DNA of 64,000 nucleotides from Phoronis australis (GCA_002633005.1 NMRA01000028.1:1015556-1079555); one strand, 5' to 3'. Positions 1 through 15,100 are shown, counted from the stretch's first letter. The notes: generated from the letters alone by a model not told the origin. Numbers and translations are program-made.

Positions 1-107
1 AGTTCCACTACATCTCCAACAGTGTCCTCTGAGTTGTACACTCCCTTCACGGAGCCAAGACTGTTCCACCTCTGTGTGTGGGGACCACCTTGACCCGCGT
101 CACTCCT
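1..107 (-). CDS. MYCBP2: MYCBP2 exon 34 (PHR domain 2, cut by the window edge)
   Basis: From residue 1685; begins RSDAGQGGPHTQRWNSLGSV and continues KGVYNSEDTVGDVVEL (human SEHAGDSTHSHRWTSLELVKGTYTTDDSPSDIAEIRL). Acceptor CATTTCAG. The exon is still open at base 1. Confidence 0.95.
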
Positions 108-3100
108 CTGAAATGGAGCACAACAATTAACATCAAGACATTTCCATAATTAATAATGTGTTTGTACACAGCCGATGTGGCAAAGCACATAAACAAGTCT
201 TAGCCAGCCTTTGGTTTGTGAGGAAAGAAGTGGACTTGCTAAATAAAAAATGTACATTTTACAAAACCTTCAATTTTGCTGGCAACTATTATTCAAGCAA
301 AAAAGAAGTATATGATTCTAGATTGAAAAATACAGTTCCAGCTTGACCAATAATACTAATCGATGATTACTAAGACTGCAATGTTACTCAAGCTTGGACT
401 TAAAAAATAATAATAAAACATAATGACTCATACATATCCTGAGTAAAAAGAAGTTAAATGTTAAGTTTTTGCAAGATACCATCAATAACAAAAAAACAAT
501 GCACTCACATCATCAAGTATTTCCAGTTCATAGTCATATCTCCCCGTTCCACCAAAGACCGTCACTCCAGCAATAACAATGCCTGGCTTGTCTACCGTGA
601 ATGTGACGGCGTCTGGGTTACCGTTGCCAGCATTCCAGAAAGCATTCGAGCTAGTACGGGTGAACCTGTTGGGTGTGGTCAGCAGCGGTCGTGAAGCAGA
701 GGTCAGGTCCGCCTGAAATGATACGAATGATGAACTCTTGAAGTAGCACAAAGTAGTAGAAACTTCTGGACTTGTACAAAGAATCTATAATAAAGGCCAC
801 CAACAAAGATTTACTAATAAAACTTATAAGCTTTTCAAGATTAAACCTTCTTCGAATAAGTCTTTAGATTTTCGCAGGAAAATTATGCATTCTTTATTCT
901 TAAATTCTAAATAATCAGATTGATCACCAAAATGACCCGTCCAGTTATCTTTAACTGGGAATCATTCATTTAAATAATTTACTTGCTTCCACCTAGGTGA
1001 TGCAACTTGTAACTCAAAGTATAAAACAATAACAAATGTGTCGTGGGATTCAATTACAAGTTATGATAAGCATTCTATAAACCATTTCCATAAATAACCC
1101 CTGCTCTAACAATTTACTCACTTCCATCCAGGTGGCACTGGCTGACAGCTCCTGTATAATGGCGATGAGCAGGGCACATGTGCTGGAGATCAGGTTGTCT
1201 GGGTATGTCGTCTGCTCCCCACGCAACGTCTGCTTGGCAGGTAATGTAACCATGTGGATCAAACGATCGAGCACTTCCTTGAAGGAGCACTGAGTACTAG
1301 TGCCGCCTTCCATCTAGAAGGTCAAGGTCACATAGTAGGAAGAACGAGCAAAAACATGAAGAATTTTGTCTGTATGTCAAATTTCATACAATAAGATAGT
1401 ACTAGTAACCTTTCCCACTCAGGTCCCCAATACAAAACAAATAATTAAGCAACTCTTTAAGCTTGATATCCAGCAACAGCAGTACAGATAACACTAACAT
1501 AGCCTGCCAAAACCAGCAGCACAAACACCTGAGTGGGGGAGCTGGCGGTAACCCAGGCTACATGAACAACTCCCAGTTGAACCCCAAAACCAATGTATGC
1601 GCCAAGTCATTCCAAGCAAATCAGAATACAAGCATATTTTTCACTCACATCTCTCAAACCCAGCACCAACACTAGGGTCACTTAAAGTAACCAAGAGCAC
1701 AAACATCAAGTACCAACTCACTTCAGTCCTAGCAAACATCTGTTCAACCAACACAGGGTACTGATGCACCTCTGATGAGGGTCTCTTGTCACCTTGCTTG
1801 CTGAATTTGTGTAAGTATGGTACCTTGCCATGGTCAGAATTGATGGGCAGGATGGACATTAGTTTCACTGATGGCTGAGAGAGGGCGTCCATGACTGCAG
1901 CTAACTGTTGGGCACAGCCACCGAGGTCTTCATCCTACATACACAATTTTACAGCATTTTATTTGTGCAATGCGTATTTTAAAATGCAAATTTTAATGCA
2001 TGACCAAAAACTAACATTAGAGCAGATCTTGTAAAAACATTGGAGGGAAAATTTTTCCATTTTTTTCCAATTATTTTCTCATATTCATTCAAAACCATGG
2101 TAACGGTTTTGGCAGAACCCCTGAAAAATTTGTCACTTGACAACTTTCAACCGCTCTTAACTATTACACTCAAAAAACAAGTTGTAACAATAGTTCAAAA
2201 CATTCTGAAATTTTTTTAAATTTTCATCAAAAATATTGCCTTAGCTATGACATAATTAGATGTTCTTGACGAAAACTTGGCAAAGTTTATATTTCAGCTA
2301 ACACTCTACCTGTTGATTGGTCGATGAAATCAGGTCACAAAGGCACAGCCACTTGAGGCTCCCGGTGGGGTAGAAGGCATGGAAGCACATGGTGAACATA
2401 CGGTGACACGCCTGCAGGATCCCCTCAGCCAGACGAGTGTGTTCCTTCACACCCTGGCTGACCGTTACCTTGACCGGGGGCAGTGGGATGTGCTCAGCTA
2501 AGATGCAGTGTACAGCAGCACGAGTATCGCAGACACAATCTGCCATACGGGCCGTCTCACCACCCAGTTTCTTGGCATGCCCTGATGAAGACATTCAGAA
2601 CAACTACAAAACAGCACTTTTCCAGAGAACTTGAAAAAATGGTTCTGTCATGCATATCAAAACAGATTTAGAGACAGGTGCCATATCAAAATACAATTAA
2701 ATAAGATAATATGCAATGCAAAACTATTGTAGTCAGTGGGTGCAGCATTGAAATAACAGAAAATAAGAACTCTCAAAGGGGCACTGTCTTTAAATCCCTT
2801 CATATCCATATTAACAACAATGCAACAACAACGACCAAGCATTTGTTATTGGACCCAACTGGGCACACTACTTGCAATAACAATAACAATAACAACAAGG
2901 ACAAGCATTTATTGGACCCAACTGGGCACACTACTTGCAATAACAATAACAACAAGGACAAGCAATAAGTACAAAACTCACAATAACATTAACAAAGACT
3001 TTTACTAAATCTGCCCATATTTTTACCTGTTTTGGGATAAACTTTACAGATGAATGAAGTGAGCAGATGAAGGCAGGCTGTGCACACATAGACCAGTCGC

Positions 3101-6100
3101 TTGAGGTCAACGGTCATGGCCTTCAGCTGTGACCCTGACAGGATCTGCATGTCCTGGATGGAGCCATTGAAGGTCGACCACGCCCAGTTGAGCAGGTTCA
3201 ACAATGAGTCAAAACATTCCTGTGACGAGAGTCGCACAAACTGAATGACGTGTCATCATGATGTCACGATGTGTCGCGCAAACTGGATGATGTGTCATTG
3301 TGAAAATGTAGAATGGCAATGAGACTAGTTGAGAGTGTGCAATGGATGTTTTGTAGGGTGTCATGTTTGTACTATAATTCTCTACCAGCTGATAGAGTTA
3401 ACATGATAAGAGTGTTATCTCCTTTAATGAACAAGGCGTGCTACAGTAAATCTTGGCAGTATGGCAGATCATGTTTATGTGTGAAGCTAAACACAAATGA
3501 TTACAGATGACCAAGTTTAAATAACTGTTACCTTCTAAAATTGTTCAGATACAAAAGGTGTTCCACAAATTAGATTTTTAAACTTTTGAAATGTTATTGA
3601 GCAGTTCAAGAACTTTTGTTCGATTACAACTGCAACTTGATTTGGGTTACGACACATCTGAGCTCAAATTACCTGGACTACAAACATGAAAGGCAACGGT
3701 ACGTAATCGGAAGAATCAAATACGCAACAACTTGAAAGAGGCTGTGACAGAGCAGCAAGGCCCACCAAATGACTACTTACAGGGGTGACATCCTTTGAGA
3801 AGTCCTTGGTCAACAAATGAGCCAGCTCAGATGTGCCGTCAGAATCTTGACTACTGCTGCTCTCTGGTGTCAGAAGTCTGAAATATCGTGAAATGAAATC
3901 TAAGTTAAAACAAAACATAAACTTGATGATTGTTCATGAATATGCCTACATTTAATCGTAACAATATACAGAAGGTTTCTGATTTGAGAATTCATGCTGT
4001 TACAGACAAAGTACTCATCACCTCAGCCTGCAAGTGCTTCTCATGGCTGTAAGATCGTCGGTATTTTTAGAAACACCTCAGTCTTTTATTAACATAGCAC
4101 TATAATTATAACTCACACGTAAAATTATCAACCTTGGGCATTACTTCAGTCAGAACATGCTACTATAAGTAATTTTCAAATCATAATTTTCATTGTATAA
4201 CCATCCCCAACCATTACAATTTTATTTCTAACCTATTAATATTCAAGTCCACATCTTTTCAATGTTTATTTCATAGGTGATCTCCTTTTGTGTATACAGG
4301 AGGGTAATCTAGTAACAAAACATTAGTTTTGGTTAACTTTTACCCCTCAATAAATTTTGTTATTTATTAAATATTCTAATCATCTGTTTTCAACTTACAA
4401 AACCATTGTTTTGTAAATATCCGTACTACTCGGTTATGACTGTTCATATTGTTATCTCTGTTGTAATACCTAGATATAATGTAGCTTTTGCTTACAGTAA
4501 TAATAAACAACAACTTACTTGTAGTATAACAGTGGTATCTGGCCAGCATTTGTATCTGTGCCATTGTTGGACTTCCTACTTGTCTTGAACTTAAAAACGA
4601 CCTGGTCATCTGTGGTCACCATAGACTGACCACTGGCTCCACAGTCGCTGCTCGGTCCAGACACTTTGGCCGTCACCACATACCAGTTATCGGCCTGCAG
4701 TTTGATTGGCTCGTCAAACATCAGTGGGTACTTCTCTCTAAAGAAGCGACAACTTTGGTTATTCATCTGTGACTACGTTAAATTGGTGTGGTTCACCTAG
4801 GTTACGCAACCAACCTTCATAACACCACCGTTCCCACCAATCTTCAGTACTATCTACACTTTGAAGGAAGCGTGATGCCTACGAGTCGCTAAGAATTTAA
4901 TTATGCAAGCAGACCAGATTTAATTCGAACACAGCAACCAACCAAAATTTAAAGAACAGGACTTTCCAACTTATCACAACATAATTTCATGGTGAAATCA
5001 AGTCCAAATTCAATGCTTGCTTATGACAAGAATTTAACTTCCTTCAACAGAGCTAAGACCATGATGTAAAACATAAAACCCCGATGAATTTTACACAATC
5101 TCAGTCATACCTGACAGCACACACGTAGGTGAATTCTTCAGTCTCTGAAATCAGGACCCCTTCAATTTCATTATCTCCTCCCTCAGTTCCAAGTTCATAC
5201 AACTGAAACGGGCAGTAACATTTGATACTTCACTTTGATAACTATAAGCTATGAATAAACAAATCGGCACTTAATCCTTCATGGTTAAATGGCAAGACTA
5301 GACTGGTGAAGCTGAACACAAAGTCAGCCTATTCAGTGGGATCCTGTCTGCCTGACAACTGTGAGTAACAGAATTAGCGGTTAAATAAAAGAACACTAAA
5401 TTAATCTAAATACTCTATTACCATGAACCTATTCACTCCAAAATATACAAAACTTGTCCCTTGGCCTGTGAAGTGTAAGTATCTTCTTGTACTACCAACA
5501 GGGCAATCAACTCCATGGAAGCAGTTGGTATTGGATCCATGACATCTACCACAACTTATGGGCAAAATGTTCCACATACCTTGATCTTGGCGAAGTACTC
5601 TCCCCGGCCTCCAAACAGGCCCACACCCCCCAGGAGGCAGTCTGTGTCCGGTGAGAAGCGGATGCCCTCTACAGAATGTCCAGAGTAACCCCAGCCACCT
5701 CCATGACCTGAAGAATTAAAAGGTAAACACAGACATATCTCATTTCACTGTTTATTCCATCATAGTTCAAGATCAGATATTGTTCCCAAGATTCCCACCC
5801 CCACCTCAGTTCCCAGTATCAATGTCATCCCATGCGCATGATTACTGCTAAGGTCCATATATTATTAGTATTTCCCTGACTTATTATTTTGGTCAAGGTC
5901 AGAGCATGTCCTAATTCAAGAGATAGGCAGTATTGAGCGTACCGATTTCAAGAATCACTAGAAAGACAGCAATAATCTCCGTGTTTGAAATCCTGGAATT
6001 AAATTTGTAGCCTACAAACAACATGTTTCATGCGTTTATACTTTGTATATCTTCTGCACAGTATTAAACATGGCTGAATTTGTGTGAATTGGGAGTGATT

Positions 6101-9100
6101 TGGTGACTAATATGCTGTGATTACGAACCTAAACAATCTGTGTCCCAAATTCCAGCATCAAGAAAATTCAATTTCGCGGGAATTTCCATGACCCAAATCC
6201 TAGAGCCTATCCCAAATTGGAGAATCTTTAGAGTACTCTCAAACCTAGTGTCGCATAACTGCAATAGATGTCTCTTCTAACTAGCATGTGCAATTGACTA
6301 CAACTAAGCTCCACATCAGCATTCCCTTGACTTACTCTCAAACATAATGTTGCATGTCTACAACAGATGTCTCTTACAACTAACATGCTATTGAGGTTGA
6401 TATAATCATTAATATTGCCATGACTTACTCTCAAACCTATTGACAGTCTGGAAGTCCTCTGGCGAATAAATCTTCTTCTCGCCTGTGTCTTTTTTTTGGC
6501 CTTCCACATCCAAGTTTAGGTCCTTGGCTTTGGCTAATGTATCCAACACAGACAGCAGGAACAGGGCAGATTGTGATCGTGTCACTCTGGCCGAGCTGCG
6601 AACAGGCACGGCGATCCCTGGGGTCAAGATCATGTTGAGATCGCGAGCACCACTACGCACAGCTGACTGGATGACATCGTAGCAGCGAATCTCGCGTCGA
6701 CCAGGGTCGTAGCTCCAGAGGTTACTGTACACAGGGTCCATACATAGACAGGAAGTGTCCAGTCGTAGTTGGTCATTGTCCATGAATCTAATGGTGAAAA
6801 GATATGGAATTACAAATTATCTTATGCTTCATTTATCGGCCATCAGAGCATTTTTTTCTATGAGCACAACCCCAGAAATCATTTTTGTATTACATCCAGG
6901 TTTTCATTTACTACCTTGTATACATTCACAAGTAAGACAGAGCTCACAGGAGTAGGAGATATGTTTGTGCAATGCTCCATTGTCAGCCAGTTAAGTCAGG
7001 ATTCGAACCCGGGTCTCCCAAATAGGAGTGCAGAGCTCAAACCTCTAAGCCACAATGTCTCTGCCCAGAGCAGTCTGTGACAGTTTATGTAAATGAAAAC
7101 TAAACACCATCATGTAATGTTAACATATACAGCTATAACAAAAAACTGGATACAAAGTAATGGACTCTGGCTTTACAATAGGCCTACTCACAACACACAG
7201 CACTCAAGAGTGCAAACAGTGGTCGTGTCAAGGTTAAGGCAAGGGCAGGTAATATTTAGAGAAGACATAGATTGCTTAGTGTGGACTAAAAAGAGGCTAG
7301 AAAATTATCAACATGAGCCTTGAAGGTGATCTTTCACACAGAGGTAAGAGGTTCTAAAATACCGCTGGCGGTCTTAAATTTTTGGTGAACAGTGCCCTGT
7401 TTAACATCTGAATAGACTGAGAGCAGAAAGTAGTTCATCAGCTTGAAAGAGATTGCAACCTGGGATCCTGTAAGACTCCCTCAATACATGCATTTACAAA
7501 CTTTGGTAGGATACCTCTTTCTCTAGTGCCACCTGGTGAATTTCAAGTTCCCATTTTAATAAAAAGAATTTTAATTTTTCGTTCTCGGCGGATCTCAGCA
7601 AATATTTGTCCAGGTTCTTCAATTCAGATATCCCGATTTTTCATTTTCCACAGCTGTCACCTATATGCTGTTTCTGTGAATCAGAACTTTTGTACCATCG
7701 CCCAAAATGCAGTTTCCTCGTTATGATGGCCCCATTTTTCATTTGGTAACCTGGGAATTCTGTCAGGTCGCATTTTGCAAGTTAACGTTATGCTAAAGGT
7801 TGAGCCCTGTCAATAACTTACATTTTGTATTCAGCATTACTGCGGTTGACCATAACGCATTTCACAGTGGGGTGGTCTTTGGGCACAATCCCTGTAGAGA
7901 AACATATACAACTCGTGGTAACAGCTTCACAAACAAATACAATAATAGAATAGACTTCACCAATACAAGAAACATGTATACAGTCACTGAAAATGACATA
8001 TAGTTAAATCTTAATTTGAGTACATTTTCTTCAGCTCATCAGAGCGTTTTTACAGAACAGATGGTTCAACACAAAAATACTCATACAGTACCCATCACAT
8101 ATGAAAGGTCCACACGTTGTATTTCTTGATAAAGTCAATCTTCAACTGTTGTGATTAAACTAAGATATACATGATTCCTTCTGTCATGTTCTGATACAAT
8201 ACCATAACTTACGACATGGTGGTTCTGATAAAATACCATAACTTACAACATGGTGACATTAACCTTCAACTTGCTGTAAATGACCTATGTTTCAAGGTTA
8301 GGTAATCACTTCAAGTCCAATCATAGTTAATATTCATGATTGTGCAGCAAAAAACCATGTTTCAGTCATGAAGAAATTTTTGTATTTAGATGATACATGT
8401 GGTAAGACTAATATTTTGGTCACATAGTCTATACTAAACTGGATAAAATGCCTTGCCATGTCTGGGTTGGTACAATTGTATTTTTCTTAGCAAAAATACA
8501 TTAGAAATATAGAAGTTTAAATAATTTTGTAATATTAAACGTAAAATACAAAAAATCAACACAATAATGCTTAGGGCTGTTCCAGTAAAATCCGTGTGGG
8601 AGGGGGGGGACGGCAGTAGAAATAAAAATTCATGGGTGGTGGTCTTCAGAAAAAAACTCAAATTATGGGTGGTCGTTCCTGTAAGAAGTGATGTATTAAA
8701 AATGGGTGGTATTTTCTGACCTGCTGATGTTGAAAGGTTGGTTACTTCAGCCCATATTGCCAGTGAACAGAGTGCAATATGTTCACTAAGCCATTAATCA
8801 AGTCATGGGCAACTTGATTTGAGCCAACCGTTTGTCTGCAGTCCTATTGAATTGAAAAGTTGTGCAACACTAAACTGGTGTTAACACATATAAGAAAATT
8901 GATGATTTTTAAATAAAAAGTATGAAGAGTAAGATAAACAAGTTCCAATATTCACTTGACATAGAAGTATAAAAGAGTTCATGGAGACAGTTTGAGATTC
9001 ATAGATCCTTATAATTGGAAAAATGTTCATTGAAATTATAGACACATGGTGAACAGAGACACCTGGTGGCTGCCAAAAGTATTGCTCACAGGCTACTTTA

Positions 9101-12100
9101 GTTTTTGACAATATTAGACAAGACAACTAGTTCTTGTCTGTCAATCATCTAAGTTCTTAACAGGTCCTCCTGGAGGCAATTTGCTTGCAAGTGTTGGATT
9201 TTATATTTTAAATTATTAAAAATAATTAAAAAATGATGGGTCATGGGTTGGAGAAATAAATGAAAAATATGGGCGGTGGGTACGAAATAAAAGTGCCTTC
9301 CCCCCCTCCCATACAGATTTTGCTGGAATAGCCCTTAACCAATGTTCAGTTGTGTGAGAAACATTCACTAAAACAAGACAACACTCAATAGAGGTCGCCC
9401 ATCATCACGGATGCAGATTATACATTCTAAAAGCAAAACAAAATGAATCAAATAAAGATAACTGTGTTGATTGATGACTCACCTATACAGGACTGGTTAG
9501 CAAACACTTTGCATTGTGGTAGGGTGGACTCACTGACGATGAGCTCATACACTCCGATGAAGTTACGTGACCCACTGGCCGAGATCCAACATGCACGCCG
9601 GTTCTTTGGTCCTGCAATATACAACAGTTAGATCACGTGTAAATCGGTCATGTTGTGCTCGAGGCCAGATAAGTTTTTTCACACATGATTGACACTAAAC
9701 TAACATAGTAACAAAAATTATTTGTCACAAAATATGGGTTGAAATGAGGAACCAAATTAATGGCCATGTTAATGTAAAAGACCCCTCACAATGTCTTCTG
9801 TGCTAAGCCCTTCCCCTGATTTCCCGGATTACCAATTCATGAGGTACCCAAATATTTATGGTAATTTTAACAACCACAAATATTTGGGTACTGCATAAAT
9901 TTAAAAATCTCGCAACAGAAATAGTAAAGAAACTTTCACTTGATCACTTGGTTTTCACTTCACAACTGTCACTAAACACTGTGTAGACATATGATGCTGT
10001 AAGTATCTGCAGTGACGTGGCCAGTTTGAGAATTATTTGTTCACCAACTTGAAAATTTTTCACCCTAGTTTTGAATGCATGAAGAAAATTTTGAACATGA
10101 CCAAAGAAAATTGACAGCATGAACTACGAAATTTCATACACTGAAATTTTTTTGCAGCTTGAAAAATCCTTTAACAAATTACACATAAAAAGTAATGCAT
10201 AGATTAATAATTTAGATTTTGATCTAAGCACAGAAAAGTATGTTTCAGTGCAATAACTCACCAAGTCCAGGTATGAAGTCAGGTGTGTATGACATTGATG
10301 TAATCAACTTCCGCCCGTCTTCACCCGTCTCTGGTAGGTGGCGCCCAAGTTCACCTTTCTACAAGAACAAAAACACACCCCATGACAAACAGGTCCACAA
10401 TGATTGATAGAAGCACATTATCCAAGTCATGGGAACAAGCACATTATCCAAGTCATGGGAACAAGCACATTATCCAAGTCATGGGAACAAGCACATTATC
10501 TAAGTCATGGGAACATGCACATCACCCAAGTCATGGGAACACACACATTATCCAAGTCATGGGAACAAGCACATTATCCAAGTCATGGGAACAAGCACAT
10601 TATCCAAGTCATGGGAACAAGCACATTATCTAAGTCATGGGAACAAGCACATTATCTAAGTCATGGGAACAAGCACATTATCTAAGTCATGGGAACANNN
10701 NNNNNNNNNNNNNNNNNNNNNNNNNNNNNNNNNNNNNNNNNNNNNNNNNNNNNNNNNNNNNNNNNNNNNNNNNNNNNNNNNNNNNNNNNNNNNNNNNNNN
10801 NNNNNNNNNNNNNNNNNNNNNNNNNNNNNNNNNNNNNNNNNNNNNNNNNNNNNNNNNNNNNNNNNNNNNNNNNNNNNNNNNNNNNNNNNNNNNNNNNNNN
10901 NNNNNNNNNNNNNNNNNNNNNNNNNNNNNNNNNNNNNNNNNNNNNNNNNNNNNNNNNNNNNNNNNNNNNNNNGTTACCACCATCAGTAGCATGCGTCTGC
11001 ATCCTTTTAGCTCGCCCGTCCACTCCCAACCCACACATTTTTGGCTGCAGAGCGGTAGTATTTGTCGCCGCGCTTAACAATAACATGAGACGCCATTGAA
11101 AATCCCACCACGCTGTCCCAGATGCCCCGGCAATGTTGACAATTTACGTTCTTCCGAAACATAAAGAGCAACTTCCGCTTTTCGAGGTGAACGTCGTCTG
11201 CAACGCCGCGGTAAGAAAGGAATTTGCCGCGGAAATTTTTTTCAAATCCGATTTTTTTACGCGGAAATATTATAAAAAAAGCGGAAAGCACATTTGAAAA
11301 AAGCGGAAATCCGCGTTTCCGCGGAAAATTCCAAGCCTTGACCCGTGTACTTGTATCTACAGAATATTTTGATATAGCAATTTGAAATGATGGCTGAGGT
11401 GGTCACAATACATGCTCTGTGAACTTACTGTGTTACTTCCAAACGTCCAGACTCGCCCGTCACTCGTCATTAGCACAGTGTGATAGCTGCCGCAGGCTAC
11501 CTGCAATACGGGAACATCCAGTTCCACTCTAGTAGGCGTACCTCTGGAAACAACACAAGTACATGGTTCAATAGCAATTCTACATCAGTTCTATGATGAC
11601 TGTTTATGCGATACAAGGTTGAACATCAAAAATGTAAACAGTACTAAAAACTATGTCACTCATCAGCTGCTCGTTTCCACTACAACTGATTAGTTTTTGC
11701 CAAGTGACTATTAACACATTACTAACTGCAAGGCAATAACTAACACACTTGTATCACTAGAAATTATGGGTAATATCTCACAAACTTGGCACTTGGATGA
11801 AGTGAAATAAAATAATTTTTGGAAGTGACCATGTGGAATGCAAAACAAAATTTCTGTAGTGGTAAGGTTCAACGTCCCATTGAACTCTGACTGAAGTTTC
11901 ACAAAAATAACATTTTATTATGACAAATGTTTGACTAAACTATAGAAACATTTCTGGCAAAAAGGTTTGGCAAAGTGTGACTGGGCTCTGTCAAAGTCTG
12001 TTTAGTTAATTTTGAAAATTAATGAAAACTGAATTCACAATACTATCAGATGCCTCATTATTACTGGTATTCCTTAGAAATTCATTGTCAAAAAAATTAT

Positions 12101-15100
12101 GAACCATTTTCTTGGAACAATTATTGAAGATTTCTAAGTTTGAATAAACCTCTAGAATCCTGAGTGTATGAATAATCAAAGCACATATAGACCAACACTA
12201 CACAAAACAAATTATCAGAATCTAGCAATAAAAGTGTAAGACTGGTAAATGGAGTGGTAACGAGGTGCTGTTTACGTTCACTACGAAAAGCTCACCTGAT
12301 AGTGGTGTCTCCCAGTCCCAGCTGACCATTGTTGTTGTTTCCAAAGGTGTAGACATGACCATTCTCAAGCAGAACAGCTGGAAAAAGTACCATCTTTACA
12401 TTGCCTGTGTCTACTAAGTGCTCAACTGCCATGTATTCAAACAATGCTCATCCAATGCAAACTATTGGAGTCTCACACCACCCTAATCAGGTCATTCTGA
12501 GGTCACGAACTTCAAACTCGAATAAATAATAATAATGGCGATGCACCTTGAAAACAACCAATCACACGATTTCCAATCAGTCCATGGCTTTACCATGCAT
12601 AATTAGCTACTCAACACATCAGGGAACCAAAATGCGAAAAAACAACTGCTTTCTAAGACGGTGCTGCACAGGGATTTGGATGTAAAACCACTTTAATTGA
12701 AGAATTGAAGTTCAGTGTTATAAAACTATGTTCAGCAAAGCTATAAAGGCACATGAAACCATGTTGACGTTTGTCGTTGGTGGAAAACTATGGCGTCAAC
12801 AAGCCAGCGAAATATGATTTTTACTCTCTGCAATAACAAGAACATGAAATGATAAGTGCAGAGAAATACAGAAACATAGACAAAGATGCCTTAAGTTACA
12901 ATAAACAGTCATCGCATCAATTACCTCTCAAACTACACTTGATGTGTCACTGCTTGTACCTACTAATGAACATGATTTCCTAACTTAAAAAAAGATTGCA
13001 CTTTGTACATCCCTCACTCCTGTGGGAAAGGACAGACTGTCGGTCACACCCTTACCAGAATGGGCTAGTCCACATGCCACCTGAATGGCTTTCACTGAAC
13101 CGTCTCCAATGACCGTCTGACCAGGGGGCACACTGGTGGCCTTGGGATCCTCGTAATCACCCAAGGCATAGGCAGCTGCACAACATGAACCAGTGAGGTA
13201 TTAAACACAAAACAATGAAGTAGTAAACAAAAAGCAGTGAGGTATTAAAAATCAAATCACTGACATCACATCGGGACATCTCATCACTGGTATCACTTCC
13301 ATATACACAAATAAAGACAAGGAACATTTCTTGACATAAAAATATGTTTTCTCCTAAATGGATTTTAAATACACTATTGGTCAATTTAAGGTCCTTGCAT
13401 CAGTATACCATTAGACACAATACTATCCAGAAGGATGTCATAAACAGAAATTATTTCATTAGTTCAGTATTCAGTGGTGAGACAAGGCAAATGTAACCAA
13501 AAAGAATAATTTTGTTATAGCTCAAAATGCTCAAACTAGTTGCACAATTCTGCAGCAGCATTACACATAACAAAACATGGTTATTGTTTACACAAGATGG
13601 TGTTTACTAATGCACAGTTCTCACATTCAATAAAAAGCACAGAGATCGAATGAGCAGCTAAGGAAGCCCAGAGATGTTAAATAGACTGCTATGGACGTAG
13701 AGGGAGGTCAACAAAACAGAATATGGACCTTAAGGTGTAAAGCCTTACCACGAGGTCTAAACTTCCTCAGCTTCCTCATCATGTGTGGATCCATTCCTTT
13801 CTTCAGAATATCAATTGTCCTGGGATCTGGCATGATACACAGAAGAACAATGCATAATGAGACACTATCATTCTAGACGACCAGGCAATCTACAGACTGA
13901 GAATATTTCACTAACTATTTCAGTCTTCATAACGACTCCATTTAAACCAACTGTGCAATGCAACTTTTTTAATTAGGTCAATATTTATTTCAATGATTAT
14001 TGCCATCAACTGGCATCCATGTTTATAGTAGTACAACTACTCACTCATAGCCATGACCATGTCAAAAGGTAAGTCAGGTATGCTGTATGGTGAGTCGCGC
14101 AAGGCTAGGTACTCCATCAGTTGGTATGGCTCATCCATGTTCCTCATATCTACGGCGCATCGTCTACAGATGCCACACTCCCCACAGCCTGAGTCACCAA
14201 GACCGCACCCACATGGGCTGAAAAGACGAGGATACACTCCTGTACAATCAACAAGTATGCAACTATAAAAATTAATGAACTTTCGAAGCAAACAGTTTCA
14301 GTTACCTGCTCATAGACTTGATGCGAGTAACTTTGTGCTCATTACCTTCACAATGTTTGCTACAGCACTCCTTCCTTCTCTGCATATTTGTCACAATCTA
14401 TTTATAACATTTTATTAAACCTTTAACACAGTTCAACTTCCTTTGTGAACACTACACTCCTTGAATGTGTTTTAATGGCTTCACTACCAAAACTCCATTG
14501 CTGCCCTCTACTTACGTGCCAGGTATTCTGTCCGATTCCCTGCCAGACACACATTCAACACCGTAGCCAGTACACTCACCACAGGCAACACAGATCATGC
14601 ACTTGTTGTGCTTCCAGCGGTGCATGCCTGCCACAAACAAGAGAGACAACATTGAAACATCATGAACATGAAACACAACGCTGGTCAATGTCACCATTAA
14701 CCATTTGATAACAGAACGTCATATTATGCCTCAGGAAGTTGATCTGTCCACTTGATGCTTTATCTATCTCAAACCTCCCCCCCTCCCCCTCCCGAGAAAT
14801 ACACAAGACTGACAATGAGAGTACCTGGGTGGACACAAAATAATACCGCTTATCGTTAACAAAACGCTAAATACCCAAACCTGGCAACAATTTCCCCCCA
14901 AGTTCAGTTGGGTTTAAGCTGACAGCGAACTTCGTTTTTCATTTTTAGCAACTTTACTACACTGTATTTTGAAAACCGAAGGGAACAATTATCCTAAATT
15001 TAACGAAGAATAAATTAAAATGACTATAAATGGCCCATGATTGTTCTTCTCAGCAAATTGCACCTTAGTCCTGCAGCGAGTTGGACATCACGGAAACTTG

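Noticed and set aside
8434-8661. 75-residue minus-strand frame with LPSPPSHTDFTGTAL
   Set aside because: The same peptide recurs at 52403-52618; both come from the Harbinger-like MITE end.
10382-10685. Open frames with repeated SKSWEQAHYPSHGNKHII
   Set aside because: They are translations of the 26-bp intronic minisatellite, not a protein.
10411-10697. CRISPR-like array
   Set aside because: Units are directly adjacent with no unique spacers, inside an intron of an animal gene: a minisatellite.
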